Source of the DNA: Palsa-504 sp963753195
GTDB taxonomy: Bacteria; Actinomycetota; Actinomycetes; Streptosporangiales; Streptosporangiaceae
DNA length: 64,000 bases
Assembly (NCBI GenBank): GCA_963753195.1
Contig: CAVWBH010000002.1
Coordinates: 62,001-126,000, forward strand
Direction of reading: 5' to 3'
In this document: positions 1 to 7,782 of the stretch, one piece after another
Numbering within the stretch: position 1 is the stretch's first letter
Layout of the letters: each line of letters begins with the position of its first letter
Made by a program: the position numbers and the translations under genes
The notes under the pieces: model-generated
What the model was told of the DNA's origin: nothing
Seen by the model: the letters and a program-made list of their open reading frames with translations, nothing else
The model's database searches: none

Positions 1-59
1 TGACGTAGCTTGGGTGCTTCTGAGAATCTAGAGTTGGCTGAGGCTATCGGCACCGGGAT

Positions 60-653
60 GTGACCATGATATTGGCCAGTTCTTTTGTTGCTGTTGCCCT
101 AGTCTTGTGCATGGCCACAGTGCTGGCCCTATTCGGGGTTACGCACGTATCCATGTCCGGCGCTGAGGCGGTCGAGCGGGACGGACTGGCGCCCGGAATG
201 CCCGCACCTGTCTGGTCGCTGATGGACTCCACCGGCAAAGAAGTCCGCTCTCCCCCGCGCACTCCCCGCCAGCTGATCATGTTCACCGACCATTCCCTGA
301 AAGCCTTTCCTTCGGTGGTGGACGGGCTGCGTGAGGTCGGGGCGCAGGAGCGGCTGGAGATCGTGGTGCTGACCCGCGGCCGCAACGAGCTGGCGGAGCC
401 GGTACTGCGCGTGCTCGGCCTGGACGGCGTCTCGGTCCTGACTGGGTCACCGTCGCTCTACGCCAGATACAACGTCCGGGTGACACCTTTTGCGATCTTC
501 GTCGACTCGGCTGGCCGCGTGCGGGCGTCCAGCCTGGTCAATGAGGCCTGGCAGGTGACGAAGCTGCTGCAGCTCGCGGACCTCCCGCTCGGGCCGGAAG
601 ATCTCGCCCCTCGCGGTCGCTTCTGGCGCCGCACGGCCGGGGCCGGAGTGTAA
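60..653 (+). CDS. Membrane-anchored thioredoxin-fold protein, MauD-like, lacking the CxxC
   Basis: This 197-residue protein has one N-terminal membrane anchor (about residues 5-28) and then a redoxin/AhpC-TSA-like fold with the usual strand pattern and a cis-Pro region (VTPF, about residue 145). At the place where its neighbour at 1197 has CPSC, this protein reads FTDHSLKAF, so both redox cysteines are missing; its only cysteine lies in the anchor. It probably binds or presents a partner rather than exchanging disulfides. It is the first gene of a tight run with the MauE-like, MauD-like and Cys-rich Tat genes. The start is GTG at 60; an ATG two codons later is possible. The family resemblance is clear, the role is inferred. 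Confidence 0.75.
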   Translation: MTMILASSFVAVALVLCMATVLALFGVTHVSMSGAEAVERDGLAPGMPAPVWSLMDSTGKEVRSPPRTPRQLIMFTDHSLKAFPSVVDGLREVGAQERLEIVVLTRGRNELAEPVLRVLGLDGVSVLTGSPSLYARYNVRVTPFAIFVDSAGRVRASSLVNEAWQVTKLLQLADLPLGPEDLAPRGRFWRRTAGAGV

Positions 654-657
654 GCCG

Positions 658-1200
658 GTGGACGTCCTGATCCTGTGCGCCAAGACGGCCCTCGCGGGCC
701 TGCTGATCGTGGCGGGCGGCGCCAAACTCTCCGACCCGGCCAGCTTCGCGTCGACCGTGCGGCTGTTCATCCCGTTCCGCGTCGCCTGGCCGCTGCTGTC
801 GGCCACCGCCGTGGGAGTCTCGCTCGGGGAGCTCGCGGTGGGCCTGGCCAGCCTGACGTTCCCGGAGATCACGGCGCTGAACGCCCTCGTCTTCGCCATC
901 GCCTGCGCCTTCGTGGCCGTGTCCGCGATGGGCTATGCCTTCCACCGCGGCCGGTCATGCCGATGTTTCGGGGCGCTGTCCCAGCGGAAATTCGACGCCG
1001 CGGGCGTCCTGCGCAGCGCCGTCATCGCGGGTGTTGCGGCCATCGCCCTGGCGCACGTGGGTGCGGCAGCTCTCCAGCTGGACGCGACCGCGCGGGCGCT
1101 GCTATTCGCCGCCGCCGGGCTGCTGGCCGTGGCGGCATCCGCCGCCGCCAGGGCCCGTAGCGCTGGCCGCGAGACCGAGCCGGAGGTTGCCGCGCCATGA
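658..1200 (+). CDS. MauE/DoxX-family redox membrane protein
   Basis: This 180-residue protein has about four hydrophobic membrane segments and the MauE hallmark, a CxCFG motif (C101, C103) in the loop after the third segment. MauE proteins assist formation of the many disulfides of the methylamine dehydrogenase light chain in the periplasm, together with the thioredoxin-like MauD. The gene starts with GTG four bases after the preceding stop, and its stop overlaps the next ATG (ATGA), so co-translation with both neighbours is likely. The job here is presumably to move electrons between membrane carriers and the MauD-like protein at 1197 while the Cys-rich product at 1845 folds. Confidence 0.8.
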   Translation: MDVLILCAKTALAGLLIVAGGAKLSDPASFASTVRLFIPFRVAWPLLSATAVGVSLGELAVGLASLTFPEITALNALVFAIACAFVAVSAMGYAFHRGRSCRCFGALSQRKFDAAGVLRSAVIAGVAAIALAHVGAAALQLDATARALLFAAAGLLAVAASAAARARSAGRETEPEVAAP

Positions 1201-1829
1201 AGATCCCCCTGTATCTCGCCGTGGCCCAGTGGACGCTGCTGTTGGCCTTCGGGCTGCTGCTGATCGTCGTTTTCCGCCAGCTCGGACGGATGCTGCACAA
1301 GGATGATGCGGCCGCCCCGCTCGGGCCGGCGGTGGGCAGCAAGGCGGCCAGCCTGGAATACAGCCGGTTCGCCGACGACACCGTGCACTACCTCACGCCA
1401 GGAGACGGGCAGCCCGCCCTGCTCGCGTTCGTCGAGCCGACCTGCCCGTCCTGCGAGCAACTCGTCCTCGCGCTCGGGACCGCCGAGCACGCGGGCGAGC
1501 TCAGCGGCGTGCGGGTCCTGCTGCTCACTTCCAGCCCGAAGAGTTACCTGAAGGTCTCTGCTGCCTTCCGCGCAACCCGGCTGGAGTGCGGCCGCATCCT
1601 GGCGCAGGCCACCACCCAAGCCTACGGCGCGACGTCCACGCCGCTGCTGGTGGCGATCGACCGCGATGGCGTGGTCAGGGCGGCCGCCCCGGCCGTCCAG
1701 CTCGCCGAGGTCCGCGCGTTCAGCCGCGCCTGCCTGCTTCCCCCGGGAGAATCCATCCCGATTACGGCGGTAGCACGACAGCACGAAAACGACCTGGAAG
1801 CGGCCGCCCCGGCTGCTGGGGCCGACTGA
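1197..1829 (+). CDS. MauD-like membrane thiol-disulfide oxidoreductase
   Basis: The 210-residue protein carries one N-terminal membrane helix (residues 5-26) and an exported thioredoxin domain with an intact CPSC active site (C83, C86) and a downstream cis-Pro loop (TSTP, about residue 149). This is the MauD arrangement, in which the domain oxidises or isomerises cysteines of exported proteins. The start overlaps the stop of the MauE-like gene by four bases. The next gene encodes a Tat substrate with 18 cysteines, the obvious client. It is the catalytically competent member of the two thioredoxin-fold proteins of this cluster. Confidence 0.82.
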   Translation: MKIPLYLAVAQWTLLLAFGLLLIVVFRQLGRMLHKDDAAAPLGPAVGSKAASLEYSRFADDTVHYLTPGDGQPALLAFVEPTCPSCEQLVLALGTAEHAGELSGVRVLLLTSSPKSYLKVSAAFRATRLECGRILAQATTQAYGATSTPLLVAIDRDGVVRAAAPAVQLAEVRAFSRACLLPPGESIPITAVARQHENDLEAAAPAAGAD

Positions 1830-1844
1830 GAAGGGGATCGCGCG

Positions 1845-2333
1845 ATGGCATGGAGGCAGCTCGGCTCAGGCTTCGACACACGAGTCAGCCAGATGACGGA
1901 ACGGGCCACCCGCCGAATGTCACGCAGAAATATTCTGCGCACCGTTTTCGTAGGCGGCGCCACCGGCCTCGCCGCCATCTCGATCGGCGAGACGCCCGCC
2001 CTCGCTTCGGACTGTTCAGGCAACTGCGGCCCGACACCGCGGTGCAAGCACTGCAGGCCCACCGAATGCCCCCACGGCTACATCCTGTGCAAAGGATCGT
2101 TCAGTAGCGGCTGCTTCAACAAAGAGGGCTACCGGTGCGAATGGCCGAGAGGGATGTGGATCGCCTGTACCGGCCTGGGGCACGGCTACGGGTACAAGAT
2201 CTGCAAGGACTGCATATTCCGCCACCGCTGCCACGACTGGTGCACGTGCCTGACCGACTGCCTGTGCTGTAACTGCAGGACCGGGGCGGACTTCAAGGAA
2301 GAGCAGCACCGCCAGATGCTCGCCGCCACCTAG
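1845..2333 (+). CDS. Tat-exported cysteine-rich protein resembling the methylamine dehydrogenase light chain
   Basis: The 162-residue product has a twin-arginine signal (SRRNIL, residues 26-31, followed by a hydrophobic stretch ending near ALAS, residue 55) and a mature part of about 107 residues with 18 cysteines. The segment TECPHG...SFSSGCFN (residues 73-92) aligns with the MauA segment that holds the first tryptophan of the tryptophan tryptophylquinone cofactor. Here that position is F86, so TTQ as known could not form. No heavy chain (MauB), amicyanin or MauG is nearby. A ribosome site (AAGGGG) precedes the ATG at 1845. The assignment to the light-chain fold rests on this motif, the cysteine content and the MauD/MauE neighbours; enzymatic activity is unknown. 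Confidence 0.65.
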   Translation: MAWRQLGSGFDTRVSQMTERATRRMSRRNILRTVFVGGATGLAAISIGETPALASDCSGNCGPTPRCKHCRPTECPHGYILCKGSFSSGCFNKEGYRCEWPRGMWIACTGLGHGYGYKICKDCIFRHRCHDWCTCLTDCLCCNCRTGADFKEEQHRQMLAAT

Positions 2334-3073
2334 TGACACCTCATCGGGCGCTGCTGGCGGCGGGAGCCGTCGCGCTCGGGCTGGGCGCGGGCTGGGCCCT
2401 GTCAGGGCGCGCCGTGACCGTCGCGATCCTGGCCGTCCTCATCGCCGCCGGGAACGGCTACGCCAAGGCGTACTCCCCTTGAGGCGCGAACTCGGCGGCC
2501 TCACTTGCCGCTGATCTCCCGGTCGGGAGCCTCGTTCGGCGGGCTTGGCTGCTCGCCGCCTATATCCTGCCCTCGATCGTAGTCTGGATGACCCTGGGCC
2601 TGCTGGCCAACCTGCTGCCGCTGAGCGCTACCGCCCTGGTGGTCATGGCCGGGTACGGAGTGCTTTACGGGGTCCTGGAGGCGGGCGGCGTAGCCCGGCC
2701 GGCACCGCCGGGCAGCAGCTGGCAGGTTCCCGCGGAGTGGGTGCGAGGAGTCTCGGGCCGACGGCGGTTCGTGGTCTGGGGATCGCTGCTCGGCCCTGGA
2801 TTCGCCACCCGTAATCCTTATGCCGGATTCTGGCTGCTTCCGCTCGCCGTCGCCGCGGTAGGCAACATCGGGTACGGGGTTGCGCTGGCGGCCGGCATTG
2901 GCGCCGCGCACAGCACCGGGCGAGCCCTTGGGCTGCTGCGCGACGTGAAGGACGCTGACGTGAACAGCTATCTGCAGTCGACCCTGAGGTCAATGTACTG
3001 GCGTATGGCTGACGGCTTCGCGCTGCTCGCCGCGGCAGGCGCGGCGGCGATGACGTACCTCTACCGGCGGTGA
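2333..3073 (+). pseudogene. Polytopic membrane protein gene interrupted by one in-frame TGA
   Basis: From a GTG at 2333, overlapping the previous stop by one base, one frame runs to 3073 (247 codons) with a single TGA at 2480-2482. The first part would give a 49-residue two-helix peptide. After the TGA the same frame continues for 196 codons with about four further hydrophobic segments. The first ATG downstream (2588) falls inside a hydrophobic helix whose codons extend upstream to the TGA, and no good start lies between. One intact ancestral gene hit by a nonsense change (for example CGA to TGA) is therefore the best reading. Two separate proteins (2333-2482 and 2588-3073) are the alternative. 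Function is unknown; position suggests a part of the Mau-like cluster. Confidence 0.55.
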
Positions 3074-3104
3074 GGCTCTCCCCGGCGGCCGGCGGAGATT
3101 GTCC

Positions 3105-4664
3105 TCATAGGTCAGCGGCTCTCCGCTCCTCCGGGCTGGCCGTAGTGACGTCGTGCCCGTTCACCCGCACCTGGCTGGCGGGCCATCCCGGCGCGGCAGC
3201 CATGGCCGCCCTCGGCGGGGAGTAACCGGCCGGGTAAGGCACGAGCCGGGCGATGCACGCGCCGAGGATGGCGGCGCCGGCGCAGAGAGCGAACAGTATC
3301 TGGTAGGCCGCCAATGACGGCATGGTCACCCCGCCCACGACGATGACCGCGGAGGCGAGGATGGTTCCCCCGACCGCGCTGGCGGTCGAGCTGCCGATGA
3401 GGCGGGACAGCGAGTTCAGCCCGTTGGCGGCGGCGAGCTCTGAGCGCGGCGCGCCGAGGGCGATGAGCGCCGGCATGGAGGCGTAGGCGATGCCGCTGCC
3501 CGCGCCGGTGATCGTGGTGCCGAGGACGATCTCCCACAGGTGAGCGGCCAGCGCGATACGGATAAGGAACCCGGCGGCCACCAGGGACGCTCCGGTGCAC
3601 AGGGTGATCTTCGGGCCGAACCGGCCGGACATCATCGCCGAGACCGGCGAGAGGGCCAGCATGGCGAGCCCGCTGGGCAGCAGGCACAGGCCGCCGACCA
3701 CGATGGATGCACCGAATCCGTAACCGGTGGCGACCGGGGCTTCCACGTAGTAAACCGTACCGATCAAGCTGGCGAACAGCGCGAAGCCGACGCAGAGCGA
3801 GGCGGTGTTGGTCAGCAGCAACGCCGGCTTGGCGTTGGCCGCCAGGTCGACCAGCGGAGACCTCCTGCTGCGCTCGATCCGCACGAACACGAAAAGCAGA
3901 ACGGCCGCGACGGCCAGCAGCCCGATCGTCCATGGCGCCCCCCATCCCCACTTGGACGCCTCGCTCAACGGCAGGAGCAGGCAGATCAGGGCCAGGGCGA
4001 ACAGGATTGCGCCGGGGAAATCGAACCGGCCCCCCGTGCGCTGGGCCGACTCGGCGAGGAACAACCAGCTGCCGAGCAGCGACACGCAGCCGCCCACCAC
4101 GCCGATCCAGAACAGCACGTGGTAGTTGGCGTGCTCGCCGACCAGTCCGGCCAGCGGCAGGCCGAACGCACTTCCGACGCCGAGCATGGCGCTGATCAGC
4201 GCGACGCCGGACGGCGCGCGGCGCGGGGGCAGCGTCAGGTTGATGAGGCTGACGCCGAGGGAAACGGCGGCTATCGACATGCCGGTCACCGCGCGTCCGA
4301 TAACCAGCGGAACGAGGCTGTGGCTCAGGGCGCAGATGAGCGAGCCGACGATGAGGAAGCCGGCGCACACCATGAGCATCAGCCGCTTGCCGTACATGTC
4401 CCCCAGCCGGCCCATGATCGGGACGGCCACGCCCGCGGTCAGCAACGTCGAGGTCAGCAGCCACTCGGTGCTGGCCGTCGAGCTGCCGATATCCTGCGTT
4501 ATCCGAGGCAGCACCGGGATCAGCAGCGACTGATTCAGGGAGACCATCAATCCGCCCGTGGCGACCACCGCTACGGCGGCTATCTGGCTGGGGAGCCAGC
4601 CATCCGCATCCGGCTCGGCAGGCCGACCTGCCGAGACGTCCCCGCCCGACGTTTCCTTGATCAT
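3105..4664 (-). CDS. MFS multidrug-type exporter (DHA2-like)
   Basis: The 519-residue protein has the size and roughly 14 hydrophobic segments of the 14-helix drug:H+ antiporter family. It also has the loop 2-3 motif GRLGDMYGKR and a motif-C-like glycine-rich fifth helix (GVGSAFGLPLAG). Such proteins extrude drugs or small metabolites across the cytoplasmic membrane by proton antiport. I chose the ATG at 4664 because an AGAGAG ribosome site precedes it; the frame is open further upstream to 4769 but that part is poor coding sequence. Two operator-like dyads lie at 4715-4750, immediately upstream. The substrate cannot be read from the sequence. Confidence 0.85.
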   Translation of the reverse strand: MIKETSGGDVSAGRPAEPDADGWLPSQIAAVAVVATGGLMVSLNQSLLIPVLPRITQDIGSSTASTEWLLTSTLLTAGVAVPIMGRLGDMYGKRLMLMVCAGFLIVGSLICALSHSLVPLVIGRAVTGMSIAAVSLGVSLINLTLPPRRAPSGVALISAMLGVGSAFGLPLAGLVGEHANYHVLFWIGVVGGCVSLLGSWLFLAESAQRTGGRFDFPGAILFALALICLLLPLSEASKWGWGAPWTIGLLAVAAVLLFVFVRIERSRRSPLVDLAANAKPALLLTNTASLCVGFALFASLIGTVYYVEAPVATGYGFGASIVVGGLCLLPSGLAMLALSPVSAMMSGRFGPKITLCTGASLVAAGFLIRIALAAHLWEIVLGTTITGAGSGIAYASMPALIALGAPRSELAAANGLNSLSRLIGSSTASAVGGTILASAVIVVGGVTMPSLAAYQILFALCAGAAILGACIARLVPYPAGYSPPRAAMAAAPGWPASQVRVNGHDVTTASPEERRAADL

Positions 4665-4714
4665 CAATCTCTCTTGGCCTGCTACGCCACGACGCGCACC
4701 GGGCGACGCGGTGA

Positions 4715-4750
4715 CATGACATAGCGCGCCGTCATGGCATATCGTGCCAT
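4715..4750 (-). promoter_or_regulatory. Tandem operator-like repeat upstream of the MFS exporter
   Basis: Two similar 15-mers, ATGACATAGCGCGCC (4716-4730) and ATGGCATATCGTGCC (4734-4748), are spaced 18 bp apart. Each is part of a dyad: CATGAC/GTCATG (4715-4720 and 4731-4736) and ATGGCA/TGCCAT (4734-4739 and 4745-4750). The block sits 51-86 bp upstream of the exporter start. This is the usual layout of a repressor site for an inducible efflux pump, but no regulator gene lies beside it. Confidence 0.5.
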
Positions 4751-4788
4751 CGGCGGCTCGCCCCGGCAAGACGGTTCCGCCCGGGCGA

Positions 4789-4987
4789 TCAGGTACCGAG
4801 GTACTTCAGGATGGCCAGGCCCTCGGCCATGAGCTTGAGGACCTGCTGCTCGCGCGGGGTGAGGCGGTCCATCGGGTTGTCGCGGCGGCGGACCCCGTCG
4901 GCGAGCATGCGGGTCAGCCCGTCCCGCAGCAGCACCGAGTCGCGGCGCGGGGATGCGTAGCCTCTCAGGGGCCGCCGACGCGGTCAC
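4789..4987 (-). pseudogene. Relic of a NarL/LuxR-type response regulator
   Basis: On the minus strand one frame reads DSVLLRDGLTRMLAD, the start of a receiver domain, followed after a few residues by LTPREQQVLKLMAEG, the start of a LuxR-type HTH, and then a stop at 4789-4791. The rest of the receiver domain and most of the HTH are gone, and the first residues (ERLRI) are in another frame. This is the remains of a response regulator after an internal deletion, a 3' loss and a frameshift. No partner kinase is adjacent. Confidence 0.6.
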
Positions 4988-5331
4988 GACCGTGACCAGC
5001 CGCCGACGGGATAGCCCACCGCCCGCAAGTAATCGCGGGCCTGCGCGACGGCAGCATCGACGTCAGCTAGGCCGAGGCCGACGATGTAGTCGTCCGGATT
5101 CCCCTTGCCGTCGGTGTCGTAGGTCAGCACCCAGCCGGAACGCCACCCGCGGCCGAGCGGGTAACGGTCGTGCCAGATGATCATCGGCATCAGGCTGACG
5201 TCGGATTCGACGTCCGCCAGGTCGAGATCATCCTGGAACAGGCGGCCGCCGAGGGCAGGCGGAACGATGACCCGGATGACGGGAAGTTCCTCGTCGCGGA
5301 GATGGCCTATCTCACCGCTCGGGTTGATCAT
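4984..5331 (-). CDS. Hypothetical protein, 115 residues
   Basis: A soluble, acidic protein with no signal peptide or membrane segment. It has a mixed alpha/beta composition and a central run of aromatic residues around IIWHDRYPLGRGWRSGW. I do not recognise the family. The ATG at 5331 is preferred over the TTG two codons upstream, though no strong ribosome site precedes either. It is divergent from the peroxiredoxin gene across an 86-bp gap that must hold both promoters. Confidence 0.5.
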   Translation of the reverse strand: MINPSGEIGHLRDEELPVIRVIVPPALGGRLFQDDLDLADVESDVSLMPMIIWHDRYPLGRGWRSGWVLTYDTDGKGNPDDYIVGLGLADVDAAVAQARDYLRAVGYPVGGWSRS

Positions 5332-5417
5332 GAACAAACTCTACCGATCATGTCGTAAATTACGCGGAGGGCGCAGCCGCGCTAAGCACGGCCTGCGGCG
5401 ACCAAGGGAGGATGACC

Positions 5418-6074
5418 ATGCCACTGACCATCGGCGATACCGCTCCGGACTTCGAGGCGGAGACGAGCGAAGGGCCGATCCGCTTCTACGACTGGCTCGG
5501 GGACTCCTGGGGGGTCCTGTTCTCCCACCCCAAGGACTTCACCCCGATCTGCACCACTGAGCTCGGCTACATGGCCAAGATCAAGCCGGAGTTCGACCTG
5601 CGCGGCGTGAAGGTCATCGGCCTGTCGGTCGACTCCACCGGAGATCACGAGCGGTGGGCCGCCGATATCGCCGAGACCCAGGGCACGGCGCCTAACTACC
5701 CGCTCATCGCCGACCATGACTTCAAGGTGGCCAAGCTGTACGGGATGCTCCCGGCCGACGTCTCGGGCGACGCCAAGTCGCGCACGCCCGCGGACAACCA
5801 GACGGTGCGGAACGTGTTCGTGATCGGCCCGGACAAGAAGATCAAGCTGGTCCTGGTGTACCCGATGACGACCGGGCGCAACTTCGACGAGGTGCTGCGG
5901 GTCATCGACTCGCTGCAGCTCACCGCCAAGCACAAGGTGGCCACGCCGGCCAACTGGAAGCAGGGCGAGGACGTCATCATCGCCGGCTCGGTCTCCAACG
6001 ACCAGGCCAAGGAGCTCTTCGGGGAGTGGGAGCAGCCCAAGCCGTACATCCGGATCGTGCCCCAGCCCAGCTGA
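5418..6074 (+). CDS. 1-Cys peroxiredoxin (Prx6 type)
   Basis: The 218-residue protein is an AhpC/TSA-family peroxidase with the peroxidatic cysteine C45 in DFTPICTTELG. It has the long C-terminal domain typical of Prx6-type enzymes (VATPANWKQGEDVII, then PYIRIVPQP) and no resolving cysteine in the usual place. These cytosolic enzymes reduce hydrogen peroxide and organic hydroperoxides. A GGGAGG ribosome site ends six bases before the ATG at 5418, so I prefer this start to the ATG at 5412. The gene stands alone and is probably transcribed from the gap after 5331. Confidence 0.93.
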   Translation: MPLTIGDTAPDFEAETSEGPIRFYDWLGDSWGVLFSHPKDFTPICTTELGYMAKIKPEFDLRGVKVIGLSVDSTGDHERWAADIAETQGTAPNYPLIADHDFKVAKLYGMLPADVSGDAKSRTPADNQTVRNVFVIGPDKKIKLVLVYPMTTGRNFDEVLRVIDSLQLTAKHKVATPANWKQGEDVIIAGSVSNDQAKELFGEWEQPKPYIRIVPQPS

Positions 6075-6138
6075 GCCGCACGGCCGGCGCCGATGGGCCG
6101 CCGCCCATCGCCGCCGCCATGACAGTACGATTCCGCCC

Positions 6139-6534
6139 ATGCCCGAGAGCAGCCTGCCCGGTGATGAGCCGGAGATCCGACCCGAAGTCGTCCAGGCCAT
6201 ATTCAGCGCCATGGCCGACAACGATTCCGCCAAGCTGAACGACCTCCTCAGGAGCGGAGTAACAACAGGCGAGTACCTGCAAGCGATGAACCAGTACGGC
6301 GAGAGCCCGGCTACCCAGAGCCCGTCTAGCGAGGGCGCGCACGTCGCTCCCGACAACTACCAGCGGGAATTCGAGGCCATCAAGCTACTCGCCGGTGACC
6401 GCCAGCTGACCAACGCGACCGGGTGGCCCGACCTGTTCGACGGCCTCACCCCCGAGCGCGTGGCACAGCTACGCGACCTCTACAACGCGCTGCCCGAGGG
6501 CGCCCGGGCCGAGTACGACCGCAGATACCGTTAG
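6139..6534 (+). CDS. Hypothetical protein, 131 residues
   Basis: A soluble, mostly helical protein of 131 residues with two helical halves separated by a Ser/Pro/Glu-rich linker (about residues 55-75). No catalytic motif, signal or membrane segment is visible and I do not recognise the family. It follows the peroxiredoxin by 64 bp in the same direction and may be co-transcribed. Its stop overlaps the stop of the convergent oxidoreductase gene by four bases. Confidence 0.6.
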   Translation: MPESSLPGDEPEIRPEVVQAIFSAMADNDSAKLNDLLRSGVTTGEYLQAMNQYGESPATQSPSSEGAHVAPDNYQREFEAIKLLAGDRQLTNATGWPDLFDGLTPERVAQLRDLYNALPEGARAEYDRRYR

Positions 6535-7670
6535 GGGCTGGGGATGATGAGGTATTTCGAGCCGGTCGCCTGCCGGGTGTAGGCGGTTATGGCTTGGCGC
6601 TGGAGCGCGCCGGCCAGTGATACCCGGTCGGTGTAGCTGCTCGCGAAGGTGGTGGTCAGCCCGGCCGCGACTCGCTTGCGGAGTCGCTCCCGGGCCTCCG
6701 GGCCGATCTTCCGCAGGAACGGCGTGAGCAGCCAGCCACCGATGCCCCAGGCCATGCCGTAGTTGCGCGCCAGCTCCGTCGGCCCCCGGTCCAGCGATCC
6801 GTAGATGTAGACCTGCTTGTGCACGGAGGATCCGTAGCGGCTGTAGCTTTGGGCCCCGGCGTTGGCTGCTGTCTCCATGCCGGTGAGTATCTGGCTGGCC
6901 AGCCTGCCGCCGCCGGTGGCGTCGAAGGCCAGCGTGGCAGACGTCTCCGTCAGGGCGGCGATCAGCTCATCGGTGAAAACCGGGGACGTCGAATTGCACA
7001 CGTAGGTAGCGCCCGCCGATCTCAGCAGCTCTTCTTGCTCCTGCCTGCGCACGATGTTCACCAGCGGGATCTGCTCCTGGAGGCACAGCCGGTTGAGCAT
7101 CTGGCCCAGGTTGGAGGCGGCCGCCGTATGCACCAGGGCGACATGATTCTCCAGCCGCATGGTCTCCACCATGCCGAGCACGGTCATGGGGTTGACGAAA
7201 GAGGACGCTCCATCGACCGCCTGGGTACCCTCGGGCAACTCCAGGCACGACGACGCGTCCACACAGCGGTACTGGGCGTACATACCTCCCCCAGCCACGG
7301 CGACCGTCTTGCCGAGCAGGGCCGTGGCGGCGGGAGACGGGCCGGCAGCCACGACCGTTCCGGCGCCCTCATTGCCCGCCGGTATCGGTAGGCCCACCCG
7401 TCCTGCCGCGGCGCGCATGGCGGCGTCTGGCAGCGGCGCGGTCACGACGGGCCGGTCGGCCGAGCCACTCACGACCGCGGCGGTCACGTCGGCGCCGGCC
7501 AGGAGCAGGCCGATGTCCGACGGATTGATCGGCGATGCCTCAACCCGCACGACCACCTCCCCGGGGCCAGGCTCCGGTACCTGGACGGTGGCCAGGGACA
7601 GCTCGACCGTCTGGTCGGCCTTGACCAGCGACTGCAGTTGCAAGGTCGTGGCGGGTATCTCTGCCGGCAT
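6531..7670 (-). CDS. MDR-family (zinc-independent) alcohol dehydrogenase / quinone oxidoreductase-like enzyme
   Basis: The 379-residue protein has the GroES-like N-terminal domain of medium-chain dehydrogenases (EPGPGEVVVRVEASPINPSD, about residues 33-52) and a GNEGAGTVVAAG strand-turn. A Rossmann half follows, with an atypical glycine motif (AAASNLGQMLNR) where zinc-free members bind NADPH. The structural-zinc cysteines are absent. It probably reduces an activated C=C or C=O bond. It lies 112 bp downstream of the epoxide-hydrolase-like gene in the same direction and may belong to the 10032-to-6531 leftward run. The substrate is unknown. Confidence 0.82.
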   Translation of the reverse strand: MPAEIPATTLQLQSLVKADQTVELSLATVQVPEPGPGEVVVRVEASPINPSDIGLLLAGADVTAAVVSGSADRPVVTAPLPDAAMRAAAGRVGLPIPAGNEGAGTVVAAGPSPAATALLGKTVAVAGGGMYAQYRCVDASSCLELPEGTQAVDGASSFVNPMTVLGMVETMRLENHVALVHTAAASNLGQMLNRLCLQEQIPLVNIVRRQEQEELLRSAGATYVCNSTSPVFTDELIAALTETSATLAFDATGGGRLASQILTGMETAANAGAQSYSRYGSSVHKQVYIYGSLDRGPTELARNYGMAWGIGGWLLTPFLRKIGPEARERLRKRVAAGLTTTFASSYTDRVSLAGALQRQAITAYTRQATGSKYLIIPSP

Positions 7671-7782
7671 CCGATAAGCCCCTCTTTGGTATGGCGCGGG
7701 TGGCCCTGCGCTGATGCTAGCCGGGATGCTCCGCGGTGCGCGGACCGGGGATGAAAGGCGAGGAACGTTGCGGCCGGGACCG

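Noticed and set aside
2480..2482. TGA as a selenocysteine codon
   Set aside because: The protein is a hydrophobic membrane protein without a redox motif at this site, and no clear SECIS hairpin follows the TGA.
3540..4724. A 394-codon plus-strand open frame
   Set aside because: It is antisense to the MFS exporter, Gln/Arg/Asp-rich with no domain, and an effect of high GC.
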